From the NCBI GenBank assembly GCA_001897995.1, contig MKRV01000258.1:1-64000 (forward strand): DNA of 64,000 nt. The letters run 5' to 3'. Position numbers and translations under genes: made by a program. The notes beneath the pieces are model-generated. The model did no database searches. It worked only from the letters and a program-made list of their open reading frames with translations, and was not told the origin of the DNA. Origin of the DNA: Alphaproteobacteria bacterium 65-37. GTDB taxonomy: Bacteria > Pseudomonadota > Alphaproteobacteria > Reyranellales > Reyranellaceae. Below, piece by piece: positions 17,959 to 26,553 of this stretch (positions are counted from its first letter, which is position 1; each line of letters begins with the position of its first letter).

Positions 17959-17990
17959 TTGACTCTAGGCATTGTGTGTTCTGTATACAG
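17959..17990 (+). promoter_or_regulatory. Predicted gntR promoter with overlapping GntR-type operator
   Basis: TTGACT at 17959-17964 is a good -35 box. The perfect palindrome CTGTATACAG (17981-17990) contains TATACA (17984-17989, 19-base spacer) as the likely -10. Its GT-A-T-AC core matches the operator type bound by FCD-class GntR regulators. A repressor here would block its own promoter. The start point would fall at or next to the ATG at 17998. Confidence 0.5.
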
Positions 17991-17997
17991 ATCCACC

Positions 17998-18669
17998 ATG
18001 CGACCTATCCTGCCCGAGCCTGACCTCTCCGAACGCATTCATGATTCCGTCCTCGAGGCGATCTGCTCAGGCGAACTGAAGTCGGGCGCGCGCATCACCC
18101 AGGAAGAGCTCGCTCAGCAGTTCGGCGTCTCCCGCCAGCCGGTGCTGCAGGCCATGATGCTGTTGCGCCGCGAAGGCTTCCTGATCGATGCCGGCCGCAA
18201 GGGGGTCTGCGTGGCGCCGCTCGACGTCCAGCAGGCGCGCAATCTCTACGCCGTGCGCGCCGCCCTCGACGGTGCCGCGGCCCGCCATGCCGCCGCCAAC
18301 TACACGCCGCGCCTCGTGCAGCGCGGCCGCGCACTGCTCGATGTCGGCCGCCGCGCCGTGGCCAGCGGCTACGTGCCCTCGGTGATCGAGGCCGATATCG
18401 ATTTCCATCTCTTCATCTACGAGGCTTCGGGCAACCCGTTGTTCGGCGAGACTGCCCAGCCGCACTGGCAGCATCTGCGCCGCGTCATGGCGGCCGCCCT
18501 CAGCGAAGAGGATCTCAGGGTCAGCGTCTGGGACGAGCACGAAGGCATCCTGCGCGCCCTCGAAGCCGGCCAGGCGGCCGAGGCCGAAGCCCTGTGCCGC
18601 GGGCACGCCGAACAGATGGCCGACATTCTCACGGGACGGCTGAAGGTCGTCATTTCCAGCGCCGCCTGA
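17998..18669 (+). CDS. GntR family regulator, FCD subfamily
   Basis: Transcription factor of 223 residues. The N-terminal winged helix (LSERIHDSVLEAICSGELKS, ITQEELAQQFGVSRQPVLQA) is followed by an all-helical FCD effector domain (RNLYAVRAALDGAAARHA, DIDFHLFIYEASGNPLF, WDEHEGILRALEAGQ), which binds a small organic acid through metal-ligating Asp/His residues. I use the ATG at 17998; an upstream TTG at 17959 coincides with the -35 box. Downstream lie a PhyH oxygenase and an oxidoreductase, its probable targets. Confidence 0.93.
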   Translation: MRPILPEPDLSERIHDSVLEAICSGELKSGARITQEELAQQFGVSRQPVLQAMMLLRREGFLIDAGRKGVCVAPLDVQQARNLYAVRAALDGAAARHAAANYTPRLVQRGRALLDVGRRAVASGYVPSVIEADIDFHLFIYEASGNPLFGETAQPHWQHLRRVMAAALSEEDLRVSVWDEHEGILRALEAGQAAEAEALCRGHAEQMADILTGRLKVVISSAA

Positions 18670-18730
18670 CGGCGACGCTCACGACAAGCCGGACCATTCG
18701 GCCGGCCAAATTCGACAAGGAGGAACCGCC

Positions 18731-19531
18731 ATGAAGCTCACCTCTGAACAGCTCCGGCAATTCGACGAAGAGGGCTACCTCTTTTTCCCCGACTATTTCT
18801 CGGCGGCGGAAACACAGATCCTGAAGAACTCGGTGCCCGAGGTCTTCGCACAGCGCCGCGAGGAGAACGTACGCGAGAAGACCGGCGACGTGGTGCGTAC
18901 GGCTTTCGCCGTTCACACCTATCACCCCGTCTTCGAGGCGCTGATCCATCATCCGCACTTCGTCGAGCCGGCCGAACAGCTGCTCGGCGACAAGACCTAC
19001 ATTCATCAGTTCAAGATCAACGGAAAAGCCGCCTTCGACGGCGATGTCTGGCAGTGGCACCAGGACTACGGCACCTGGAAAGCCGACGACGACATGCCCG
19101 AGGCGCGCGCCATGAACCTCGCGGTGTTCATGGACGACGTGAACGAGTTCAACGGCCCGCTCTGGTTCATCCCGAAAAGCCACAAGAAAGGCGCGATCGA
19201 GGCCAGCCACGATCTGACGACGACGTCCTATCCGCTTTGGGTCATCGACAACGACACGATCGCCAAGCTGGTGAAGCAGGGCGGCATCGTGGCGCCCAAG
19301 GGCGGCCCGGGATCGGCGATCTTCTTCCACGGCACGCTGGTACACGGCAGCCCGCCCAACATGTCGCCGTGGGACCGGCAGATCATCTACGTGACCTACA
19401 ACGCGGTCTCCAACGCCATCCGCCGCTTCAAGCGGCCGGACTACATCGCCCATCGCGATTTCACGCCGATCGATGCCTGGGAGGACGACGCCGTGCTGCG
19501 CGCCGCCCGTCGCAAGGCCGCCGCGGAATAA
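18731..19531 (+). CDS. Phytanoyl-CoA dioxygenase family (PhyH) oxygenase
   Basis: Fe(II)/2-oxoglutarate oxygenase of 266 residues. The iron ligands are His110 and Asp112 in WQWHQDYGTW and a distal His205 in GTLVHGSPPN, with Arg216 in SPWDR for 2-oxoglutarate. The stretch MPEARAMNLAVFMDDVNEFN, then GPLWFIPKSHKKG, resembles ectoine hydroxylase and its relatives, but there are no ectoine synthesis genes here. AAGGAGGAA precedes the ATG. The gene sits between the GntR regulator and a SAF-domain oxidoreductase (31 bases on). The substrate may be a small polar metabolite or an organophosphonate-type compound; this is inference. Confidence 0.92.
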   Translation: MKLTSEQLRQFDEEGYLFFPDYFSAAETQILKNSVPEVFAQRREENVREKTGDVVRTAFAVHTYHPVFEALIHHPHFVEPAEQLLGDKTYIHQFKINGKAAFDGDVWQWHQDYGTWKADDDMPEARAMNLAVFMDDVNEFNGPLWFIPKSHKKGAIEASHDLTTTSYPLWVIDNDTIAKLVKQGGIVAPKGGPGSAIFFHGTLVHGSPPNMSPWDRQIIYVTYNAVSNAIRRFKRPDYIAHRDFTPIDAWEDDAVLRAARRKAAAE

Positions 19532-19562
19532 CCAAGACAGTCTTCTGAGTTCGGAGGAAACG

Positions 19563-20927
19563 ATGAGCCTTCACCGCATGCTCATGGCGCGCGCCGCCGA
19601 AGCCAAGCCGCTGCGCATCGGCGTGATCGGCGCCGGCAAGTTCGGATCGATGTATCTCTCGCAGATACCGACGACGCCCGGCATCCACCTGCTGGGCATC
19701 GCCGACCTGTCGCCCGACCGTGCCCGTGAGAACCTGGCGCGACTTGGCTGGAAGCCCGACGTCACCGCCGCCACCTCGTTCGCCGATGCCCGCCAGCACG
19801 GCAGCACCTACCTCACCGATGACTGGCGTGCTCTGGTCAGCCATCCCGAAATCGACATCGTGGTCGAATCGACAGGCGATCCCATCGCCGCCGTGGAGCA
19901 CGCGCTGGAAGCCTTCCGCAACGGCAAGCACGTGGTCATGGTGACGGTCGAGGCCGATGCGTTCTGCGGGCCGTTGCTTGCCCGGCGCGCCGCCCAGGCC
20001 AGGGTGATCTACAGCCTCGCCTACGGCGACCAGCCGGCCCTGATCTGCGAGCTGGTTGACTGGGCGCGCACCTCGGGCTTCGAAGTGACGGCGGCCGGCC
20101 GCGGTCACAAATGGCTGCCGCATTTTGCGCAGTCGACGCCGGAGACCGTGTGGAAGTACTGGGGCCTCAACGAGGAGCAGGCCAAGCGCGGCGGCCTGAA
20201 CCCCAAGATGTTCAACTCCTTCCTCGACGGCTCCAAGCCCGCCATCGAGAGCACCGCCGTGGCCAACGCCACCGGCCTGACCCCGGCACCGGATGGCCTC
20301 GCCTTCCCGCCCTGCTCGGTCGAGGATCTGCCCTTCGTGATGCGGCCGATCTCCGAAGGCGGCCAGCTTCATCACAAGGGCCAGGTCGAAGTGGCGTCGT
20401 CGCTGGAGAAGGACGGCCGGGCGATTCCCTACGAGATCCGCAAGGGCGTCTGGGTCGTGTTCGAGGCGGCCACCGACTACCAGAAAAACTGCTTCGAGGA
20501 GTACATGCTCTGCACCGACCCGTCGGGCCGGTACTCGGTGATGTACAAGCGCTGGCACCTGATCGGCCTCGAGGTCGGCATGTCGGTGGCCTCGATCGGC
20601 CTGCGCAAGGAACCGACCGGCTGCCCGATCGGCTTCCATGCCGACGTGATCGCCACCGCCAAGCGCGACCTCAAGCCCGGCGAGATGCTGGACGGCGAGG
20701 GCGGCTACACGGTCTACGGCAAGCTGTTCCCGTCGGAGAAGTCGACGACGCTCGGCAGCCTGCCGCTCGGCCTGGCGCACAACGTCAAGCTCTTGAAGCC
20801 GATCAAGGCCGGTCAGTCGCTGACCTACGCCGATGTGGCGATGGACGAGACCCTGACGGCGGTCAAGCTGCGGCGTGAGATGGAGCGCGATTTCGCCCCG
20901 GCTGCGGCCAAGATCGCTGCCCAGTAG
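19563..20927 (+). CDS. NAD(P)-dependent oxidoreductase with C-terminal SAF domain
   Basis: Protein of 454 residues with an N-terminal Rossmann fold (LRIGVIGAGKFGSMYLSQI, about residues 18-36) like homoserine dehydrogenase and Gfo/Idh proteins, and a middle catalytic-type region (YSLAYGDQPALICELVDWAR). The C-terminal SAF domain reads DLKPGEMLDGEGGYTVYGKL and LLKPIKAGQSLTYADVAM. This fusion is common near sugar or sugar-acid transporters in proteobacteria, but no single reaction is established for it. The ATG at 19563 follows CGGAGGAAACG; the longer reading from 19473 would overlap the PhyH gene. It probably acts in one pathway with the PhyH enzyme. Confidence 0.88.
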   Translation: MSLHRMLMARAAEAKPLRIGVIGAGKFGSMYLSQIPTTPGIHLLGIADLSPDRARENLARLGWKPDVTAATSFADARQHGSTYLTDDWRALVSHPEIDIVVESTGDPIAAVEHALEAFRNGKHVVMVTVEADAFCGPLLARRAAQARVIYSLAYGDQPALICELVDWARTSGFEVTAAGRGHKWLPHFAQSTPETVWKYWGLNEEQAKRGGLNPKMFNSFLDGSKPAIESTAVANATGLTPAPDGLAFPPCSVEDLPFVMRPISEGGQLHHKGQVEVASSLEKDGRAIPYEIRKGVWVVFEAATDYQKNCFEEYMLCTDPSGRYSVMYKRWHLIGLEVGMSVASIGLRKEPTGCPIGFHADVIATAKRDLKPGEMLDGEGGYTVYGKLFPSEKSTTLGSLPLGLAHNVKLLKPIKAGQSLTYADVAMDETLTAVKLRREMERDFAPAAAKIAAQ

Positions 20928-20994
20928 GTCGCCGAGCAGGCCGGCTGGAGGAACGAAGCCGAAACGACCTGAGTTCGTTTGACGTCACCAAATG

Positions 20995-21046
20995 TTCATG
21001 TGAAATTCATATGAACAAAATGGAAGCACTGCAGTGTTCATTTGAA
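20995..21046 (+). promoter_or_regulatory. Three phased TTCA-N2-TGAA operators upstream of deoR-type gene
   Basis: TTCATGTGAA (20995-21004), TTCATATGAA (21006-21015) and TTCATTTGAA (21037-21046) are three copies of one dyad. The wider consensus is TGTTCANNTGAACA. Their centres are 11 and 31 bases apart, close to one and three helical turns, so all face the same side of the DNA. They lie just upstream of the DeoR-family gene and its ABC operon and are its likely binding sites. Confidence 0.65.
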
Positions 21047-21047
21047 C

Positions 21048-21899
21048 ATGCAGACTCAACGGGACGGCAAACGGGCTCAGGATTCGGCAATGCTGGCGGA
21101 AGATCGTGCGCGCGCCATCGTAGAGCTCGTCCGGCGTGACGGGTTCCAGGCCATCGACGCCCTGGCGCTCCAGTTCGGGGTGACGCCCCAGACGATCCGC
21201 CGCGACGTCAACCTGCTCTGCGACCGCGGTCTGCTGCGCCGCCGCCATGGCGGGGTCGAGTTGCCGCCCGAGGGCGAGAACCTCGCCTATCCGGCCCGCC
21301 AGGTGCTGAACATCGATGCCAAGCGCCGCATCGCGCAGCTCGTGGCGCGCGAGGTGCCCGAGGGCGCGTCGCTGTTCTTCGGGATCGGCACGACGCCGGA
21401 GCAATGCGCGCTGGCGCTCGCCGATCATTCGGGCCTGCGGGTGATGACCAACAACCTCAACGTCGCTTTGGCCTTCAGCCGCAACGCCTCGTGCGAAATC
21501 ACCGTGGCCGGCGGACGCCTGCGCACTCTCGACCGCGACGTCGTGGCGGGCGACGCGCACGGCTTCTTCAGCCGCTTCGCCGTCGATATCGGTATCTACG
21601 GCGTGGGCGGCGTCGCCGAAGACGGCACCCTGCTCGACTTCAGCACCGACGAAGTCGCGATGCGCAGCGAGCTCGCCCGGCACTGCCGGCAGCGCTTCCT
21701 CGTGCTCGATCACTCCAAGTTCGGCCGCGGCGCCACGGTGCGTGGCGGCCATATCGCCGAGGCGAACGTCGTGTTCACCGATCGCCCGGTTCCTGCCGCC
21801 ATCGCCGACCAGTTGCGCGATGCCGGCGTGCGTCTCGTGTCCTGGTCCGACGACATCGCGTCGACGGCCACACCAAGTCAAACAAGGAGGAGGGGCTGA
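21048..21899 (+). CDS. DeoR family transcriptional regulator (GlpR-like)
   Basis: Regulator of about 283 residues. The N-terminal helix-turn-helix is RARAIVELVRRDGFQAIDAL, then QFGVTPQTIRRDVNLLCDRG, followed by the hallmark LLRRRHGGVEL. The C-terminal sugar-phosphate-sensing domain (ASLFFGIGTTPEQCALAL, MTNNLNVALAFSRN, DIGIYGVGGVAEDGTLLDF) is of the DeoRC type. The start is uncertain: ATG 21048 sits on the third operator and has no ribosome site, while ATG 21090 has AGGA eight bases upstream and leaves all operators outside the gene. The ABC receptor starts four bases after the stop, so regulator and importer share a transcript. Confidence 0.9.
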   Translation: MQTQRDGKRAQDSAMLAEDRARAIVELVRRDGFQAIDALALQFGVTPQTIRRDVNLLCDRGLLRRRHGGVELPPEGENLAYPARQVLNIDAKRRIAQLVAREVPEGASLFFGIGTTPEQCALALADHSGLRVMTNNLNVALAFSRNASCEITVAGGRLRTLDRDVVAGDAHGFFSRFAVDIGIYGVGGVAEDGTLLDFSTDEVAMRSELARHCRQRFLVLDHSKFGRGATVRGGHIAEANVVFTDRPVPAAIADQLRDAGVRLVSWSDDIASTATPSQTRRRG

Positions 21900-21903
21900 C
21901 CTC

Positions 21904-22929
21904 ATGTTGAAACGTCTCGCTTTTGCCGCCGCGCTCGGCATCGCCACATTGGGCATCGTGACAGTCGGCACCGTGACAGGGGCCGCCGCCCAGCAGCGTG
22001 CCCTCTGCTACAACTGCCCGCCGGAATGGGCCGACTGGGGCTCGCAGCTCAAGGCGATCCAAGCCAAGCTCGGCATCCAGGTGCCGCCCGATAACAAGAA
22101 CTCGGGGCAGGCCATTGCCGCTCTGATCGCCGAGAAGGCCAATCCCGTGGCCGACGTGACCTATCTCGGCGGCATCGCCGCCGACCCTGCCAAGGATGCA
22201 GGCGTGCTGACGCCGTACAAGCCCAAGAACTGGGAGAAGATCCCGGCCGACCTGAAGGATGCCGACGGCAACTGGTTCACCATCCACTCCGGCACCTTGG
22301 GCCTGTTCGTCAACAAGGCGGCGCTGGGCAACAAGCCGGTGCCGCAGAGCTGGGCCGACCTGCTGAAGCCTGAGTACAAGGGCCTGGTCGGCTATCTCGA
22401 TCCGACCTCGGCGGCCGTCGGCCAGCTCGGCGTCATGGCGATCAACCTGGCGCTCGGCGGCACCTACGACAACCTCGATCCCGCGATCAAGTTCTTCAAG
22501 GAGCTGGCCAAGAACCAGCCGATCGTGCCGAAGCAGACGTCCTATGCCCGCGTGATCTCGGGCGAGATCCCGATCCTGCTCGACTACGACTTCAACGCCT
22601 ATCGCGGCCAGTACACCGACAAGGCACCGGTGCAGTTCGTCATCCCGAAGGAGGGCACCTTGGTGTTCCCCTACGTGATGGGTCTGGTGAACAAAGGCCC
22701 CAACCCGGACAACGGCAAGAAGGTGCTCGACTTCGTCCTGTCGGACGAGAGCCAGGCGATGTGGGGTAACGCCTATCTGCGCCCCGTCTTCGCCGACAAG
22801 CTGTCGGCCGAGGCCAAGGCGAAGTTCCTGCCCGACGCCGAATACGCCCGCGCCAAGGCGGTGGACCTGAAGGCCCTGGCGAAGGCGCAGCCGCAGATCG
22901 TCGAGCGCTACCGCAAGGAAGTGAACTGA
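21904..22929 (+). CDS. Periplasmic solute-binding protein (AfuA/PhnS-like)
   Basis: Receptor of 341 residues with an N-terminal signal (MLKRLAFAAALGIATLGIV, then GAAAQ) and a type-2 periplasmic-binding fold (DVTYLGGIAADPAKDAGVL, SGTLGLFVNKAALGNKPVPQ, WADLLKPEYKGLVGYLDPTS). The overall pattern is that of receptors for organophosphates, phosphonates, Fe3+ or polyamines. Two Cys lie close together just after the signal (ALCYNCPPEW). GAGGGG precedes the ATG by about eight bases. The two permeases, an ATPase and a GpdQ-like phosphodiesterase follow, which favours a phosphorus ester as ligand, by inference. Confidence 0.92.
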   Translation: MLKRLAFAAALGIATLGIVTVGTVTGAAAQQRALCYNCPPEWADWGSQLKAIQAKLGIQVPPDNKNSGQAIAALIAEKANPVADVTYLGGIAADPAKDAGVLTPYKPKNWEKIPADLKDADGNWFTIHSGTLGLFVNKAALGNKPVPQSWADLLKPEYKGLVGYLDPTSAAVGQLGVMAINLALGGTYDNLDPAIKFFKELAKNQPIVPKQTSYARVISGEIPILLDYDFNAYRGQYTDKAPVQFVIPKEGTLVFPYVMGLVNKGPNPDNGKKVLDFVLSDESQAMWGNAYLRPVFADKLSAEAKAKFLPDAEYARAKAVDLKALAKAQPQIVERYRKEVN

Positions 22930-23021
22930 AAGCTAGCGACCTGACTGGCGCTTCGACATCGAAAGCGGGGCGGGGAAGCCGGATGGCCACCCCGCCGACG
23001 CTCGTCTGAGGAAATGCCGAC

Positions 23022-23840
23022 ATGCGGCGCGACGTTCGACGACTGATCCTTCTTCTGCTGCCGGCCGGCATTTTCTTCGCGGCCTTTTTCCTGCTGCCGA
23101 TGGCGAAGCTGTTTGCCATCGGCGGCAGCGGCAAGACCGGCTGGGCGGCCTATGCCGCGATCCTCACCGACTCCAGTTATTTCGGCAGCCTGCTCTCGAC
23201 ACTGGGTGTCGCGGCCGCGACCACCGTGGCCACGCTGATCATCAGCGGCATCTCCGGCGTCTTCCTGCAGCGCCACAAGTTTCCCGGCAATGGCGCCCTG
23301 GTGGCGATGCTGACCTTCCCGCTGGCGTTTCCCGGCGTGGTGATCGGCTTCATGGTGATCATGCTAGCCGGCCGCCAGGGCCTGATCGGCCAGGTGACGC
23401 AGGCGCTCACCGGCGACAAGCTGGTCTTCGCCTACAGTCTGGCCGGCCTGTTCATGGGCTATGTCTACTTCTCCATTCCGCGCACCATCCTCACCGTGAT
23501 GGCCGCGGCCGAGAAGCTCGACCCGAAACTGGAGGAGGCCGCCCGTTCGCTCGGCGCCTCACCCTGGCGGGTCGTGCTGGACGTGATCATTCCCGGCCTG
23601 AAACCGGCCTTCATCTCCGCCGGGGCGATCTGCTTTGCGACGGCCGTCGGCGCGTTCGGCACCGCCTTCACCCTGGCGGCCAAGATCAACGTGTTGCCCA
23701 TGGTGATCTACACCCAGTTCACCCTGTCGGCGAACATCGCCATGGCCGCGGCGCTGAGCTTCGTGCTGGGCGCGGTCACCTGGATCGTGCTGGCGCTGGC
23801 GCGCACCGCGGCGGGTTCCACCGTCGCGGCAGCGGGTTGA
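23022..23840 (+). CDS. ABC transporter permease
   Basis: First permease of the DeoR-controlled importer, 272 residues with about six helices (LILLLLPAGIFFAAFFLLPM at the N-terminus). The EAA loop is LEEAARSLGASPWRVVLDV with IIPGLKP. The gene follows the receptor after 92 bases that hold no other gene. It pairs with the permease at 23857. Confidence 0.93.
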   Translation: MRRDVRRLILLLLPAGIFFAAFFLLPMAKLFAIGGSGKTGWAAYAAILTDSSYFGSLLSTLGVAAATTVATLIISGISGVFLQRHKFPGNGALVAMLTFPLAFPGVVIGFMVIMLAGRQGLIGQVTQALTGDKLVFAYSLAGLFMGYVYFSIPRTILTVMAAAEKLDPKLEEAARSLGASPWRVVLDVIIPGLKPAFISAGAICFATAVGAFGTAFTLAAKINVLPMVIYTQFTLSANIAMAAALSFVLGAVTWIVLALARTAAGSTVAAAG

Positions 23841-23856
23841 GGGAGCGGACGACGCC

Positions 23857-24663
23857 ATGAAGCATCGCGGCCTCTTCCTGCTGCAGCTCGGCTTCACCCT
23901 GCTGGTCAGCGCCTTCCTAATCGTTCCGGTCGTTCTCTCGATCCTGGCCGGGCTCACGGTGAATTATTTCGTGGGCCTGGAGAGTGGCCTCACCCTGCGC
24001 TGGGTGATCGAAGTCTGGACCGGCTATCGCGACACGATCTTCCTTTCGATCGGCCTGTCGTTGGCCTGCCTCGCCGTCACGCTGGTGCTGGGCATCCCTA
24101 CGGCCTACGTGCTCGCCAAACGCCAGACCGCGCTCACGCGCGCCATCGAGGAGCTGCTAGTGATGCCCGTCGCGGTGCCGGGGCTCGCGACCGCACTAGC
24201 GTTGATCGTGACCTATGGCGGCCTGGCGGGGTTCCGCACGTCGTGGCTCTTCATCCTGGTGGGCCATGTGCTGTTCACTCTGCCCTTCATGGTGCGCAGC
24301 GTCCTGGCTGTGCTGAGCGCCATCGACCTGCAGACCCTGGAGGAGGGCGCCGCCTCGCTGGGCGCCGGCTTCTGGGCACGCTTTCGCGACATCGTACTGC
24401 CCAACTGCCGTGCCGGCATCCTGGCCGGCTCGCTGATGGTGGTGACGCTCTCGATGGGCGAGTTCAACATGACCTGGCTGCTGCACACTCCGCTCACCAA
24501 GACGCTGCCGGTCGGGCTCGCCGACGCCTATGCCTCGCTGCGGCTCGAGATCGGCAGCGCCTACACCCTGGTGTTTTTCCTGATGATCATGCCGCTGCTG
24601 CTGGGCCTGCAGGCCTTTGCCAAGCCGCGCCCGACCAAGTTCGTGGCGGAGGAAACCGAATGA
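23857..24663 (+). CDS. ABC transporter permease
   Basis: Second permease, 268 residues, about six helices (LFLLQLGFTLLVSAFLIVPV at the start). The EAA loop has a Gly in the middle (LEEGAASLGAGFWARFRDI, then VLPNCRAG), a normal variant. Its stop overlaps the ATPase start as ATGA, indicating coupled translation within the operon. Confidence 0.93.
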   Translation: MKHRGLFLLQLGFTLLVSAFLIVPVVLSILAGLTVNYFVGLESGLTLRWVIEVWTGYRDTIFLSIGLSLACLAVTLVLGIPTAYVLAKRQTALTRAIEELLVMPVAVPGLATALALIVTYGGLAGFRTSWLFILVGHVLFTLPFMVRSVLAVLSAIDLQTLEEGAASLGAGFWARFRDIVLPNCRAGILAGSLMVVTLSMGEFNMTWLLHTPLTKTLPVGLADAYASLRLEIGSAYTLVFFLMIMPLLLGLQAFAKPRPTKFVAEETE

Positions 24664-25706
24664 CCGATAGCGGAAAGCCGCTGGCGATCGCGCTGCAGGG
24701 CTGCGCGAAGACCTTTCCCGACGGCACCAAGGCCCTGGAGCCGCTGGATCTCGCCATTCACGCCGGCGAGACCGTCGTGTTCCTCGGCCCCTCGGGCTGC
24801 GGCAAGACGACGACGCTCCGCATCATTGCCGGCCTGGAAGAACCTGACGCCGGCGGCAAGGTGCTGTTCGACGGCGTCGACGTCACGCCTCTGCCCATCG
24901 AGCAGCGCAATGTCGGCATGGTGTTCCAGTCCTACGCGCTGTTCCCCAACATGACTGTGGCGGGGAACGTGGGCTACGGCCTCAGGATCCGCCGGACGCC
25001 CGACGCCGAGATCCGGGCGCGCGTGGCTGAGATGCTGGCCATGATGCAGATCACCAAGCTTGCCGACCGTCGCATCGACCAGCTCTCCGGGGGCCAGCGC
25101 CAGCGCGTGGCCCTGGCTCGTGCCATCGCCGTGCGGCCTCGCGCGCTTTTGCTGGACGAGCCATTGACGGCGCTGGACGCCAAGCTGCGCGACACCCTGC
25201 GGCTGGAAATCGACTCGCTGCTGCGGTCGCTCGGGATCACTGCGATCTACGTCACCCACGACCAGGCCGAAGCGATGGCGCTCGGCGACCGCATCGTGGT
25301 CATGGAACACGGCCGCGTCGCCCAGATCGGCAAGCCGCGCGAGATCTACCAGCGTCCGGCGACGCGCTTCGTTGCCGAGTTCATCGGCACGATGAATCGC
25401 CTGACCGGCGTCCTGCAGGGCGGCGTGTTCACCTGCAAGGCCGGCACGCTCGCCTGGGCCGAAGCGCCCCGGCAGGCGACGGAGATCCTGTTCCGACCGG
25501 AAGACATCCGTATCGCCGAAAGCCAGGAGACGGCCGGCCTGCACGGCACGGTGGCCGCTGCCTTCTTCCTCGGTGACCGCACGCGACTGTTCGTCGAGGT
25601 GGGCGAGGCGCGGCCGCTGGTCGTCGAGAGCACGGCACGGCGCGACTTCGGCCACGGCGACGCGGTGCGGCTCGCCATCGATCCCCGCGGATTGCTGGTG
25701 CTGTGA
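24660..25706 (+). CDS. ABC transporter ATP-binding protein
   Basis: ATPase of 348 residues: Walker A GPSGCGKTTTLRIIAGL, Q-loop MVFQSYALFPNM, signature LSGGQRQRVALARAI, Walker B LLLDEPLTALDAKLRD and H-loop YVTHDQAEAMALGDR. A C-terminal TOBE domain (about residues 240-348) includes TEILFRPEDIRIAES. Length and domains match PotA/PhnT/UgpC-like subunits. It overlaps the permease by four bases and is followed 10 bases later by the phosphodiesterase. Confidence 0.95.
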   Translation: MTDSGKPLAIALQGCAKTFPDGTKALEPLDLAIHAGETVVFLGPSGCGKTTTLRIIAGLEEPDAGGKVLFDGVDVTPLPIEQRNVGMVFQSYALFPNMTVAGNVGYGLRIRRTPDAEIRARVAEMLAMMQITKLADRRIDQLSGGQRQRVALARAIAVRPRALLLDEPLTALDAKLRDTLRLEIDSLLRSLGITAIYVTHDQAEAMALGDRIVVMEHGRVAQIGKPREIYQRPATRFVAEFIGTMNRLTGVLQGGVFTCKAGTLAWAEAPRQATEILFRPEDIRIAESQETAGLHGTVAAAFFLGDRTRLFVEVGEARPLVVESTARRDFGHGDAVRLAIDPRGLLVL

Positions 25707-25716
25707 GGAGGGAACC

Positions 25717-26535
25717 ATGCTGATTGCCCAGATCACCGATACCCACATCAAGCTGCCGGGCAAGCTCGCCTACAGGAAGGTCGACACGGCGGCGATGCTG
25801 AAACGCTGCGTGCAGGAGCTGCTGGCGCTCGAACCGCAGCCCGACCTGGTACTGCTGACCGGCGACCTGGTCGATCTCGGCCGGCCGGAAGAGTACGAGC
25901 ATCTGAAGTCGATCCTGGCACCGATCCGGCAACGCATCGTGGCCATTCCCGGCAACCACGACGAACGCGGCGCCATGCGCGACGCCTTTCGCGACGGCGG
26001 CTACCTGCCGGCATCCGGCCCCTTCCTGCAGTTCGCCCTCGACGACTATCCCCTGCGCCTCATCGGTCTCGATACCTTGATTCCGGGCCAGGGTGGCGGC
26101 GAACTCTGCCGGGAAAGACTCGACTGGCTCGACCGGATGCTGGCGGAGAGGCCCGACACGCCGACCCTGGTGCTGATGCACCATCCGCCCTTCGTCACCG
26201 GCATCGGCCACATGGACAGGATCGGGCTCGAGGGCCGCGACGGCTTCGCTGCCGTCATGGAACGCCACGCCCAGGTCGAGCTCATCCTGTGCGGCCATCT
26301 GCATCGCACCATTCGGGCCCAGGTCGGAGGCCGGCCGGCATTGACCTGCCCCAGCCCGGCACATCAGGTGGCGCTCGACATCGATCCCGCGGCGCCCAGC
26401 TGCTTTCGCATGGAACCGCCGGGTTTCATGCTGCACTGGTGGAACGATGGAAAGCTGGTCACCCACACCGCCGTCATCGGCGACTATGAGGGGCCCTATC
26501 CGTTCTTCGGGGGCGACGGCAAGCTGATCGACTGA
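25717..26535 (+). CDS. Metallophosphoesterase, GpdQ/CpdA-like phosphodiesterase
   Basis: Binuclear metal phosphodiesterase of 272 residues. All five metallophosphoesterase motifs are present: QITDTH, LTGDLVDLG, IPGNHDER, LMHHPPF and CGHLHR. The phrase RPEEYEHLK and the C-terminal tail with YEGPYPFF resemble GpdQ of Enterobacter, a glycerophosphodiesterase; CpdA (cyclic AMP phosphodiesterase) is the main alternative. There is no signal peptide, so it acts in the cytoplasm. GAGGAGGGAACC precedes the ATG. As the last gene of an ABC import operon, it most likely cleaves the imported diester. Confidence 0.9.
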   Translation: MLIAQITDTHIKLPGKLAYRKVDTAAMLKRCVQELLALEPQPDLVLLTGDLVDLGRPEEYEHLKSILAPIRQRIVAIPGNHDERGAMRDAFRDGGYLPASGPFLQFALDDYPLRLIGLDTLIPGQGGGELCRERLDWLDRMLAERPDTPTLVLMHHPPFVTGIGHMDRIGLEGRDGFAAVMERHAQVELILCGHLHRTIRAQVGGRPALTCPSPAHQVALDIDPAAPSCFRMEPPGFMLHWWNDGKLVTHTAVIGDYEGPYPFFGGDGKLID

Positions 26536-26553
26536 AGTGACAGGCGGCGCACG

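Noticed and set aside
18731-19531. Ectoine hydroxylase ectD
   Set aside because: The active-site region is similar, but ectABC are absent and the gene context is catabolic.
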